Part shown: positions 10,100 to 20,363 of the stretch, one piece after another
Position numbering within the stretch: the first letter of the stretch is position 1
Layout of the letters: each line of letters begins with the position of its first letter
Origin: Echria macrotheca
Taxonomy: Eukaryota > Ascomycota > Sordariomycetes > Sordariales > Schizotheciaceae
Length of the DNA: 64,000 bases
NCBI GenBank assembly: GCA_030411725.1
Contig: MU839838.1
Location: 992,001-1,056,000 of the forward strand
Direction of reading: 5' to 3'
Position numbers and translations under genes: made by a program
Notes under the pieces: model-generated
What the model was told of the DNA's origin: nothing
What the model saw: the letters and a program-made list of their open reading frames with translations, nothing else
Database searches by the model: none

Positions 10100-11578
10100 A
10101 TGGGATCAAAAACGCCATCCAGCAAGGCCCTTGAAAGGGAATTGGCCAAAACAGCACGTCGGCTTTACGAGAGCGAGCAAGAGTCGTCCGTTAACTCTGT
10201 ACGGGCTGTTGTTGAGAAGGAATTGAATCTCCCCGACGGGTTTTTCAAGACGTCGAATTGGAAGGCAAAGTCCAAGGAGATCATATACGCCGCCATCGTA
10301 TGTCTTGCGTCTCATGATCACTGATACATGCAAGTACGATTTGCTAACCTCTCTTCACATCAGGCCGATTTGGCGTCTGCCGAGCCCGAACCTACTCCTC
10401 CCGCGAAACCGGAGCCTGCGCCCAAAAAGGCCAAAGCGAACCCTGCGAAATCCAACCTCCCTGCGCCCGTCAAGAAGAAAACGAAACGGGCACGAAGTCC
10501 GGATGAGGATGAGCTGAGCGATAGTGAGAGCATGGCATCGTCAGTCGAGGATGCCCCGCGTCCTAAGAAACGGAAGCTGGCCGGTCGAACAAAGAAGACT
10601 GTTATCTCGGACGACGAGGAAGAAGCGAGCGGGGATGAGACTAAAGGCCGCGTCACGCATTCTAGAAAAGATGCAGCACCCCAGAAGCCATCAAAACCCG
10701 TGGTTGCGCGGCCCAAGGAAACGGCTAAGAAAGTGAAGGACGACAACTCGGAAGAAGAATCCCCTTTGAGCGAACTCGACAGTGAGCCGGATTTTGACGA
10801 GGAGCCCCCGGCAAAGCCAATCAAGAGATCTAAGGGCAAGGGGGCAAAACCCGCGGTTGAATCCGACACTGAGCATGAAGAACCGTCTGAAGCTAAGGAC
10901 AGCGGTCCGGCTGATTCAGTCGATGAGGAGCCAGCGACGGGGACCCCAGACGAAAGGGCCGACGACGATAGCGATACATCGGTGGTATATGACGAACCAC
11001 AGCAGCCCAAGAAGAAGCGGAAGTCAGGTGATAGCGCGGCGAAGAAAGAGCGCAAGCCCAAAGCAGCTAAACCACCGCCTGCCGGTCAATCTCCCGATGA
11101 CGCTCTGATTAAGCAGCTTCAAGGCCAGCTCGTCAAGTGCGGGGTGCGGAAAATATGGGGTGTCGAGCTTAAGCGGTTTGGAGACGATACGAAGGGCAAG
11201 ATTCGGCACCTTAAGCACATGCTCGTCGAAATTGGCATGACTGGTCGTTTCTCCGAGTCGAAAGCCAAAGAGATCAAGGAACGTAGAGAGCTCTTAGCCG
11301 ATCTGGATGCAGTGAAAGAGGGCGAAAAGAACTGGGGTGTGACTAGGGATCGTTCGGCAAGACGCCGAGCGGCGGTGAGAAAATCGCTGAGGGAGTCGTC
11401 GGGCGACGAGTCCAACAGCGACGGGGAGCCAAATACTGGGACGAAGAAGAACGGCTCGAACGATAATGTCGACGATGATAGCGAGGATGACGATGTTCAA
11501 CCCAAGGTACATCACAGAGCACGGGCGAGGCCACGGTTGGGTTTGGAGTTTTTGGACGACCAAAGCGAGTCGGATTAG
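10100..11578 (+). CDS. HIRIP3-like histone H2A-H2B chaperone / chromatin protein
   Basis: Two exons, 10100-10297 and 10364-11578, around a 66-nt intron (GTATGT...GCTAAC...CAG) encode 470 residues. Residues 1-66 form a small helical domain (SSVNSVRAVVEKELNLP...WKAKSKEIIYAA) like the DEK C-terminal-type fold at the N-terminus of HIRIP3 proteins. The middle is highly charged, with Lys-rich clusters that look like nuclear signals and many Asp/Glu/Ser stretches that fit CK2 sites. Near the C-terminus, LKHMLVEIGMTGRFS plus AKEIKERRELLADLDAV matches the HIRIP3 C-terminal domain in order and spacing, where a conserved GM.G..S..KA..IKE.RE pattern precedes an acidic tail. HIRIP3 binds H2A-H2B and links to the HIRA pathway in animals. 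The same job here is inferred from homology. Confidence 0.82.
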
Positions 11579-11734
11579 GGTCTGGAGTCTCCGGATCAAT
11601 TTCATGCCAGGGCGGGCTCCCAGAGCACCACGGATATTGTAGTTGGGACCCATTGTAAGAGTATCAGATACCCGGGTCACTTGTGTAGGACGCCTCTGGC
11701 AAGGGGTGAGCGCTTGGCTGGTACCACTGCTGTC

Positions 11735-11969
11735 TTATTTGGAGGCGTTCATTCTCTGGGCTATCAAGCTAAATACGGCGATGGAGCCCAGGAACAGAAC
11801 AGCGTTGTAGAACTAATATCAGCGTTTAGTCAAGTCCTAGTTGCGAGGCTGAAATAAACTCAAATAAATGCACGCATACCGCTTTGCGGGACACATCCCG
11901 CTCTTCGTTGTCGGTTCTTGCCTCGATGAACAACCGTCGGAGGTTGGGAAAGTTCGCCTGGTCCGACAT
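11735..11969 (-). CDS. spliced 55-residue single-pass membrane microprotein
   Basis: Exon 1 is 11969-11880 (30 codons), followed by a 67-nt intron (11879-11813, GTATGC...GACTAAAC...TTAG) and exon 2, 11812-11735 (25 codons and TAA). The product starts MSDQANFPNLRRLFIEARTD, a charged helix, and ends with a transmembrane segment, FYNAVLFLGSIAVFSLIAQR, and a short NASK tail. Phase-0 donor, branch point and acceptor are all good, and the splice joins a soluble half to a membrane half, which would be odd by chance. A possible 5' UTR intron (GTAAGC at about 12005) lies just upstream. Size and topology are like small subunits of mitochondrial translocase or respiratory complexes, or ER microproteins. 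I do not recognise the family. Confidence 0.7.
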
Positions 11970-12505
11970 CAGAGAGCTGCTACGGTGAAGGGGACGAGGG
12001 GCTTACCATGCCGTCTGGTGTTCCCTCTTCTAATTATCTAACTTGAGAATAAGGCCTCGACGTTTTCATGACGTCGTTATCCAGATTCCAGAGGGCTTCG
12101 GAACCATTTGTGTGCACTGTGAGACGAAGGCGTTGTGGAGAGCTTCAGGGTCGTTAAATGTGGCTGAAACTGAAGCTCCAGCCACCGGCCGAAAAGTGTG
12201 GTGGGGCAGGGGGCTGTCACGCCAAGGACAATTTGTTGGTCCAGGCTTGGCTCGCTGTTCAAGACACTGCAAGTCCACCACCCACTTGATCTAGGCCTAG
12301 GCTCGTAGCTCCCCATCCGGTTTCTTTACAACGACCCAGCGACATCTCGATCGGTACACATCCAGCGCACTCGATCTGCGCGAGAGAGAGCGCTCCCCGC
12401 TCGCCGTCGTTGCTGACCCGGCGCATTCACCGCCCCGCCCTCGAACCACAACTCAACCCCACCACCCAACGGCCACGAACCACCAGGCGCTGAGAGTCCC
12501 GAGCC
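11970..12505. other. divergent intergenic region
   Basis: The promoters and leaders of the microprotein (leftward) and the AP-1 beta gene (rightward). The right third is C/A-rich, as in many fungal 5' leaders. Short open frames here have no support. Confidence 0.5.
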
Positions 12506-14942
12506 ATGGCTCAAGCGGTGAATCGAATCCGCGGGGCTTTCGCCGCCCCGCGGAAGGGTGAGACTTTTGAGCTGCGCGCCGGCTTGGTGTCCCAGTATGC
12601 ATACGAGCGGAAAGAAGCGATCCAGAAGACCATCATGGCCATGACGCTCGGCAAAGACGTCTCGGCGCTGTTCCCCGATGTGCTCAAGAACATTGCGACG
12701 CCGGACCTGGATCAGAAGAAGCTTGTTTATCTGTACCTGATGTCAGTTTCCTGACTTGCGGCGCCTGCCTTCAGTAACGGTCCTGCTGACATGTCACGCA
12801 CAGGAACTACGCGAAATCTCACCCGGACCTCTGTATTCTTGCCGTCAATACGTTCGTACAGGACTCGGAAGATCCGAACCCCCTTATCCGTGCGCTCGCG
12901 ATCCGAACCATGGGGTGCATTCGCGTCGATAAGATGACGGACTATATGGAGGAGCCTCTGCGAAAGACGCTCAAGGACGAGTCCCCCTACGTCCGCAAGA
13001 CGGCCGCGATCTGCGTCGCCAAACTCTTCGATCTCAGCCCGAACACTTGCTTGGAAAATGGATTCCTCGAGAGCTTGCAGGAGCTCATCGGCGACCCGAA
13101 TCCCATGGTCGTGGCCAACTCGGTGCAGGCTCTGTCGGAAATCAGCGAAACGGCGCCCGAGACAAGAGCGCTGATCATCACACCGGCCACGCTTAAGAAA
13201 CTGCTCATGGCGCTGAACGAGTGTACCGAGTGGGGGAGAGTCACTATTCTTACGACGCTCTCGGAGTACCAGACCCACGATGTCAAGGAGGCGGAGCACA
13301 TCTGCGAGCGCGTAGCACCGCAGTTCCAACATGTGAATCCAAGCGTAGTGTTGGCGGCTGTCAAGGTTGTCTTTACACACATGAAGTTGATCAACCCGGA
13401 GTTGGTCAGGCAGTACCTGAAGAAGATGGCGCCTCCTCTTGGTAAGTCTGGCTGAACCAGTCCACCCCATGATGCTGACCAAGGCCTAGTTACACTGATT
13501 GCCTCCGCCCCCGAGGTGCAATACGTTGCTCTCAGGAATATCGACCTTCTGCTTCAGGCCAAGCCCGACATTCTGAGCAAAGAGCTGCGGGTCTTCTTCT
13601 GCAAGTACAACGATCCTCCATATGTCAAGCTCCAAAAACTTGAGATCATGGTCAGGATAGCAAACGAGAAGAACTTTGATCAGCTGCTTGCCGAGCTGAA
13701 AGAGTACGCCTTGGAGGTAGACATGGACTTTGTTAGGCGGGCAATCAAGGCTATCGGCCAGGTTGCCATCAAGATCGAAGCGGCCAGCGAGAAGTGTGTC
13801 AACACTTTGTTGGATCTGATCGCCACCAAGGTCAACTACGTTGTCCAGGAGGTGGTCGTGGTAATCAAGGATATTCTCCGGAAATACCCCGGCTACGAGG
13901 GAGTCATTCCCACCCTCTGCAAGTATATCGACGAGCTGGATGAGCCCAACGCGCGTGGGTCGCTGATCTGGATTGTGGGAGAGTATGCCGAGAAGATCAA
14001 GAATGCCGACGAAATATTATCAGGCTTCGTGGATGTGTTTGAGGAGGAATTCACACAGGCAAGTTTTATTCCGTCGCTCGTGACCGAGGACTACAAGCTA
14101 ACATACAGAAGACCCAATTACAAATTCTCACGGCAGTTGTAAAGTTGTTCCTCAAGAAGCCAAGCAACAACCAAGGCTTGGTACAAAAGGTGTTGCAACA
14201 GGCGACTGCCGACAGCGATAACCCCGACATCCGAGATCGCGCCTACATCTACTGGCGTCTCCTTTCTGGGGATCTTGATGTTGCCAAGGTCAGTTGCCTT
14301 TTTGCGTCGCCGATCGTGTGCTGACCCGAATAGAGTATCATCCTGTCACAAAAACCACCCATCACAACAACGGTTACCTCTCTACCTCCTGTTCTCCTTG
14401 AACAGCTTCTGTCGGAGCTTTCGACCCTTGCCTCTGTTTACCATAAGCCACCGGAGTCGTTTGTCGGCAAGGGCCGTTTCGGCGCCGATGAGATCCAGCG
14501 TGCTGCCATCCAAGAACAGCGGCAGAATCTGGCCGAGAACCCGATCGCTGCATCAGTCGCCGCTGCAGCTGCAGCAAATGGCACTGGTGCGTCGCAGAGT
14601 AATATTGAGAATCTGCTCGACATCGACTTTGACGGGGCCGCGCCAGCCAGCGCCGAGCACAACCCCAGCGGCAATGGGACACCTGACCGGGTTGCCAGTC
14701 CGGCTGCGACCGGCGGGCTGGGCAGCGCACCGAGCGCCATGGCGGATATCATGGGTCTCTTTGATGCGGGCCCGGGCCCTTCTACACAGGCGCAACCGGC
14801 TGGTGGTATGGGCAATGTTATGGATAGCTTTGCAGGCATGGATCTCAGTGGGATGAGCGCCCCGCCACCAGCCTCGCAGCAACTTGGGCACAAGCCTGCG
14901 GAGCCGAAGGGTGGCAATGATGACTTGTTGGGGTTATTCTGA
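12506..14942 (+). CDS. AP-1 clathrin adaptor complex, beta subunit (beta-adaptin)
   Basis: A large subunit of the clathrin adaptor at the trans-Golgi network and endosomes. Five exons: 12506-12741, 12804-13441, 13490-14058, 14109-14288 and 14334-14942, giving about 743 residues, close to yeast Apl2. Residues 1 to about 590 form the adaptin trunk (FELRAGLVSQYAYERKEAIQ, KKLVYLYLMNYAKSHPDL, IRALAIRTMGCIRVDKM). A flexible hinge with the clathrin box NLLDIDFDG follows, then a Gly/Ser/Pro-rich end finishing DDLLGLF. The C-terminal ear of animal beta-adaptins is absent, as in yeast Apl2. The third intron begins with GC (GCAAGT, 14059), a GC-AG intron. Its acceptor may be 14108 or 14111, changing one Lys. 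AP-1 rather than AP-2 is favoured by the short length and clathrin box but is not proven. Confidence 0.93.
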
Positions 14943-15579
14943 GCGGCGAGGAGCGGTTGAGTGTGATATAGTTTTGGGGTAGATGGCTAGCGTTACTTCA
15001 GGGTTGTTCTGGCCGGAAGAGACGAGAATTAGGAATACCATTCTTGGAGAGTATCATGATAGGGATGTGAAGATGGACGCAGGACCTTTAACGACGGCCT
15101 CCTTTATCATATATCCGGGACTGTCATGATCCGCGCGATAAGGGAGTTTCGGTTGTTTTCCACGGCCAGATACAAAACTTAAAGAGGTGATTCGGCAAAA
15201 GAGATGAATATGGTGCTGGTTGCTTTGGGTCGACATCGACATCTAGCAGTAGGTATATAGTAGGTAAGGTCGGTTATAGTACGAAGTCCATTGTCTGCTC
15301 CTCTTCTCTAGCCACAGAAACATAACAAGAGCCGTCTTCTGAGCAGCTCCCAATTTGCAGGCGGAAACACTATTTCGACCAGCCTTGGCCTCACGGCTTC
15401 AAATGCCTAGATAACACATAGGTATCGAGTCATCGAACCAGCACACTTTCAAGATTCATCAAGGAAGGGAGGAAAGGGGGATTCTAGTATCCTCCAAGAT
15501 ATAGGTAAACAGCGAACATTACATCTTCCACACGAATTGACAGATCGAGTGACAACCTAGAACATTAATCCTAAGAACT
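14943..15579. other. convergent intergenic region
   Basis: The 3' flanks of the AP-1 beta gene and of the DUF1996 gene, which point at each other. The sequence is moderately AT-rich. No gene is seen. Confidence 0.5.
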
Positions 15580-16750
15580 CTACATCATTGATAATCCGGG
15601 GATAGACGGCAACCCTGCAAGAAGAAAACACAGCGTTAGCAAATACACCACACCGAGGATGTATAAGTAGGTATGCACTCACATCCATCCACATCCTCCT
15701 TCACCGTCCTCGCAATGGTACACCGATCCGCCTCCTCGACCGTCTGCGTTTTGAGTTCGGCACACACATTATTCGTACACCGCGCGTCCAGCGCGCGCTG
15801 GAGCGCATCGCCCTTCCAGCCGAACACGTAATCGCCATGCTGCGAGTACCCGTTCCTGTCGCCGGTACTCCACACAAACGGCTGCTGTTTTGTGTCCGCT
15901 GGCCAGAGGTCGGGAGAACTAAACTCGTCGGTGCGCCAGCGCACCTCGTACATGACCTGCGGAATCACGACGGGATGGCTCGCGGGACACTTGCCTGTTG
16001 GTCCGACGTCGTTGGTGCCCGCGCCCGTGGCGTACGCGACGTGCGACATGTGGTCGGGGCTGTCGGTGTTCTTGCCGTCCCAGCAGGTTGGGAAGGTTAT
16101 GATGGAGCGGATGCCGCCGATGCATGGTGACGACGGGAGCGTGGCGGCGTCGGGGGCGCCGCAGTTTATGTTGCGGTTGTCGCCTGACGAGGGCATGCAT
16201 CTGTGGCAGACTTTGTGGGCTGGCGAGGGGGAGGTGAGGGAGGTGGCGTCGCCTATGAGCATGCGGAAGCCGGGTTTGAAGGCTTTTACTGTTGTTTTTG
16301 CGTCGGCGGAGGGGATCTGTTTTTTGGGGTTCTATTAGGGTGGAAGGGAGGGAGAGGGAGGGAAAGACAGACGTAATAGACGGTTATCCCGCCGCGTCCG
16401 GTCAGGCCTTCTTCCTGGCTCTGCGAGACGCGCTTATACGACCCGTTGCGGGCGCGGAAGAACAAGACGGCGGTCCAGTAGTTGGAAAAGTCCTCGGAAA
16501 AGGTGCAGCTTGTGCAGGTCGACTTCTCGACGAGGTCGTGCGAGGCCGGGTCCATGGACGCGTTGAACGAGTTGCCGCCGACGATCTGGTGTAGATGGGG
16601 GGACGGGATCGAGCCCGGGTTCACGAGCGGGTCGAGACGGTCGACCACTAGCTGGGAGCAGCCGAAGCGCATCATGGGCATGGTGGCTTGGGCGGCGGCA
16701 TGGCTTGCGAGTAGCAGCCCTGCTGCGAGGGGTTTGAGTTGCTGCTGCAT
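15580..16750 (-). CDS. secreted DUF1996 protein
   Basis: Three exons: 16750-16373, 16331-15683 and 15614-15580, with introns of 41 nt (GTCTGT...TAG) and 68 nt (GTGAGT...CAG), giving 353 residues. The tiny last exon supplies the family's usual end: the junction reads EDVDGWLPSIPG, whereas reading through would break it. MQQQLKPLAAGLLLASHAAA is a signal peptide. The mature protein opens with the DUF1996 signature (RFGCSQLVVDRLDPLVNPGS, then HLHQIVGGNSF) and carries many paired Cys. DUF1996 proteins are secreted or wall-associated fungal proteins of unknown biochemical activity, some induced on plant biomass. A TATA-like TATATAAG lies about 145 bp upstream, at 16891. The 41-nt intron is near the lower limit for fungi. 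Confidence 0.9.
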
Positions 16751-17586
16751 GTTGGCTGTTTTGGTGGTTTACACTGCTGCTGAGCCAAGATGGAAAGATA
16801 GATGAACGAGAGTCTTTGTGTGGGTTGGTATACATACCACTTATAACATGCCGGCGGCCACATTTGCTATCCCGGGAATCTGACCCCGCGTATATAAGCC
16901 GGGAGAAGTAGTGTGGTTTAATCTCGAGAGACATTTGCTAAATTGGCGGCTGACGAGCCGGCTCGGGAGTTGACTTTGACGTCCTTACATACCCGGTATT
17001 TGTATGGAACTGATGACTTGGGGTATAGCAAGCGATAAGGATAAAATGTTAGGCTCTTGAATAGGTAACTGACGCTACTTGTTATGTTTTATATGAGCAT
17101 CTGATGGGCGTGCAGCTTCCTTCTGATCTGTACGCATCTGGGTGCGCCCTCGGCAACAGCGTTTCACGCAACTACCTTCCAATCTACCACTGATATCTTT
17201 CAAAAAGCTAGATATGTGCTTTCAGTAGCCTGTATACCAACTATATATAGCTGCTTTCAAACTCGTGAAGGCCGATAAAAGTGCAGATATAAGGGGGGTC
17301 TGACTTGCGTGCAAGAACCTTGGGCGCACCCTGGGTGCAGACCTAGCAGATATCAGTTCCAGATGACCCTACAATGAGTCAAAAGTGGCTTATTCAGGGC
17401 CTCCTTACCGCTCCTCAGATGTTAGAACGTTGGTGCTTAAGGATTTCCTTGAAATTTACGAAAGGGCTATCAGGTGCCTTTAAATGTGGAGTACCGCTCA
17501 GCTGTCATGAGAGTCGCGATAATGCCCCTATTCCACACCCACCAGTCTCGTCGGTTATAAAGTGGATTAAACACATTGAAAAACAA
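16751..17586. other. intergenic, AT-richer
   Basis: The promoter of the DUF1996 gene on the left, then about 600 bp of AT-richer sequence up to the tRNA. Two short inverted pairs (GGGTGCGCCC near 17140 with GGGCGCACCC near 17325; ACTGATATCT near 17193 with AGATATCAGT near 17348) are not nested and do not make an element. No gene is seen. Confidence 0.45.
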
Positions 17587-17709
17587 GGTCGAGTGGCGCA
17601 ATGGTAGCGCGTTACTTTCCGGTTCTATCGTGTGGCCGCCCTTCATTAAGGGAAAAGGCTGTCGTGTTCCAGCTGGTAAAGGTTCTGGGTTCGAATCCCA
17701 GCTTGATCG
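17587..17709 (+). tRNA. tRNA-Arg (anticodon CCG) with a 51-nt intron
   Basis: The cloverleaf can be drawn by eye. The acceptor stem is GGTCGAG (17587-17593) paired with CTTGATC (17702-17708) with two G-U pairs. The D arm is GCGC-AATGGTA-GCGC. The anticodon stem is TTACT (17612-17616) paired with GGTAA (17675-17679) with one wobble. The loop is TT-CCG-G, then after the intron T. The variable loop is AGGTT, the T arm is CTGGG-TTCGAAT-CCCAG, and the discriminator is G. The intron, 17623-17673, sits one base 3' of the anticodon as expected and contains a CCCTT/AAGGG hairpin. It is long for a fungal tRNA intron. Arg identity follows from the CCG anticodon, whose position is fixed by the stems. Confidence 0.9.
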
Positions 17710-17717
17710 GGCTTATA

Positions 17718-17725
17718 TTTTTTTT
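17718..17725 (+). terminator. RNA polymerase III terminator (T8)
   Basis: A run of eight T starts nine bases after the tRNA 3' end, the standard Pol III stop signal. Confidence 0.85.
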
Positions 17726-17796
17726 GTGTATCTTTTCACATAACAACTGTTTTTTTCTTTGCTGTTCCCCTCTCTCTCCCGTTCTCAAGTTTTATC

Positions 17797-19561
17797 TCAC
17801 ACAGAAGCGGCTACGTGACGACCATGCAGCCCCAAAGCCACGGCAAACTCACACTCGGCCCTCCCGATCTCCGTCATGGTCGGGGCATCCAAGCACAGCA
17901 GATAACTCATTTTGTTCCCGCCGTCGAGCACCACACTCAGCAATACACCGTCGTCCTCGTCGACTGATTCGCCCTCAACAGCCGGACGCGGGATGAAGAT
18001 GGCCTCGCCGGGTGTGTGTCCTTGGGGCCCCTCCCACCGGAGTACCTCGCGCGTCTTGGTGTCGACCTTGGCTATCGCGTCAAACATCGTGCTCAGCCCG
18101 CGGCTGACGATGAGGTAAACGTATCGGTGCTCGCGGAACCGAAAGTTTGGGTTGATGGTGGGTAAGTCGCCCACGTGCGGCGCGGGTATCTCGAGGATCG
18201 GGTCCGGGAGTGCCACAGCCGGCGGCAACGATGACGAAGTCGACTTGCTTGCTTTGCCGTTTCCCACAGGCAGCCGGTACCGGACCAGCCGCGGGGACGC
18301 AGAGCGAGCCGTCTGCTCGTCGGTCCAGAACTCGGCCGCCTTGCCCTCGCGGTCGAGCAGGACATCGTAGTAGAAGCCATCGATGACATGCCGGTTCGGG
18401 TAGTCGACCAGTTCACAGACGATATCGCCGGTCCCGTCGTCCGCCTCAAAGGCATTCACCGAGTGGAAGAAGAAGCGCGCCGGCGACGTGAACTGGGCGA
18501 TGACGCCGCGCCCGCGGTGGCGGTCGACGACGAACCACCTGCACTTCTCCGCCGGGTCGAACGGCTTGAGCGCGTCGAGCAGGTTTCCCTCGAGCGGGAT
18601 CTTGAGGCCGCTCCATTGGTAGTCCGCTACCGGCAGGCAGAGGATGACGTGGTTCTGGGTCGCGAAGAAGCTGTGCATATAGCTCGCCTTGCAGGGAATA
18701 GTCGCCAATATCGAGGTCTGGCCCGTCGCCCCGCTGACCTGGAATACCCTGTAGACGGGCTGCTTGCCCAGGTCCAGGTTGAAGTTGATGTAATCACCCA
18801 TCGTGGGGTCTATCTCGGGATGGGCCGCGCTCATGGGACCCTTGAGGTCGGGGTGGAACACGGACTGTGCCGGGAACCGGATCGGCTCCAGCGTGCGCGG
18901 GTCCAGCTCGCACATGACGGCTGCGTCCGTCCCGAGGATGATATTTGGCGTTTTTGAGGAGGGCAGGGGTATGTTCGCGCTCACTGTGACTGCCACATCT
19001 GGCGATCCTGATCTCCTCTTGAAGGCAGTCATGAACTTGCCGAAGATGCCGACACACGGATCGGACCTCTGTGCGAACGAGATGGATCGTAACGTGCCGG
19101 AGGCTTTGATATCTGCTGCGACCCGCTCGGACTGTCGACGGGAAGAGTAGTATACCCTGACGGTGGCGGGGTTGTTGGTTTCCTTGTCCGGTTCGATGTC
19201 AAAGCGGTGGGTGTGGCCAAGTCCGTCGAACCAGTGGGAGATGTGGAACGTGCCGGATTTGGTGTTGGTCACTTGGGACTGGCCTGGTCCGGTGCGGTAG
19301 AGCGATCCGGCGGCCCAGGGGGGTATGTGGCCTTTGATGGAAAGCTCGATTGGGCCGCGTTGTTCGGTTAGGCCCTCGAACTGGATCGGGTCAGCCATGG
19401 GGGTTTGATGAGAGGTGGATGCAGGTGCTTACGCCGGCTTGGTTTGGCCAGTCTTTAAAGGCCTGCTGCTTTAGGTTCTCGAGGGCGCTCAAGGCGGAGT
19501 TTTCTTCGTCGGTCGACGTGAGCTTGCTCGTTGACCCCAAGGGGGCATATGTTGCAGTCAT
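17797..19561 (-). CDS. carotenoid cleavage oxygenase family protein (CAO/CarT-like)
   Basis: A non-haem iron oxygenase that splits double bonds of carotenoids or stilbenes. Two exons: 19561-19433 (43 codons) and 19380-17797, with a 52-nt intron (GTAAGC...CCAG), giving 570 residues. The upstream ATG is chosen over the in-frame ATG at 19398 because the junction gives KDWPNQAGFEGLTEQRGPIE, which runs into the family start IPPWAAGSLYRTGPG. Using 19398 would drop this conserved segment. The four iron-ligand His can be placed in AHPEID, YMHSFF, FFHSVNAFE and the C-terminal GLHGRH. It could be the torulene-cleaving (CAO-2/CarT) or the stilbene-cleaving (CAO-1) type. I lean to the former without proof. 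No phytoene synthase or opsin gene is adjacent, so it is not in the Fusarium-style car cluster. Confidence 0.92.
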
Positions 19562-20363
19562 GGTGTGTGCCGTTGGTGAAGTGTACGTTGGAATTTAAAG
19601 GAGGATCAATTGGCTGCTGGATGTTCTATGGCATATTGTATCGCGACGTGGGTGGGCAAAAAGAAACTCAGGGACCACCACGATGGAGCTTTCCCTTTAT
19701 GGAGCTGCTGTGACGCGAGGCCTTGTGCAGGCCGAGGTTCAAGTCGCAGGATCGATCCTGCCATCTCTAAGCGAATACCAAGACAGGTGTGCAGATGGAC
19801 GATGGGTTACTCAGACACGTAATCTACCACGTCAAGTGTTACCCCGCAGCATCTTTGTCCTGGAACTATTGACATCTTGATAAGGGGTTGACAAAGCCTG
19901 CGCGTGCAAGAGTGCTGATATACGACTGATCCCTTGCGCTCGTACCCGTGGAGGTCCTAGCAATTAGGTCTACGATAGGAATTTTTGCACGTGGGCAGCC
20001 GGATAGAGTCGATGTTTGAAGAGTATCGGTGCGGCTGGCGTGATATGCCTTTAGGTCTAGTAAATAAAGAGAAATAAAACAAAACATTATGTGGTTAGGT
20101 AAGCGCCGCATCGCGCAGCCCGAGGCTGGTGTGCCCTCAGGGGTTCGGAAGCCCATGGGAGCCTCTGTTATGTATGGCTTGGAGCTTGGAGAAATTGGTT
20201 TGGGAAATGAGAAAAACTTGGGCGGGTGAGCGAAAATGGTTATCCTCTAGTTCAATCAATCTCATTCTATAGAAAAGCTGGGTTTTTGCAGATGGCATTG
20301 TACAAACAAAAAGCACAAAGAATTAAGAGACTAGAGAGAACTACAATGAGCACCTGAATGAAA
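19562..20363. other. intergenic, no gene seen
   Basis: The promoter of the carotenoid oxygenase gene and the 3' flank of the HET gene, both on the minus strand. Short open frames occur without support. No tRNA, 5S rRNA or repeat is seen. Confidence 0.5.

Noticed and set aside
17140..17358. Short inverted pairs (GGGTGCGCCC/GGGCGCACCC and ACTGATATCT/AGATATCAGT), considered as a MITE.
   Set aside because: The pairs are not nested in the order a foldback or terminal repeat requires.
18388..18957. 189-codon plus-strand frame.
   Set aside because: Antisense to the carotenoid oxygenase coding sequence.
19398..19398. ATG at 19398 as start of the carotenoid oxygenase.
   Set aside because: It lies inside the intron; the upstream exon from 19561 restores the conserved WPNQAGFEGLTEQRGP segment.
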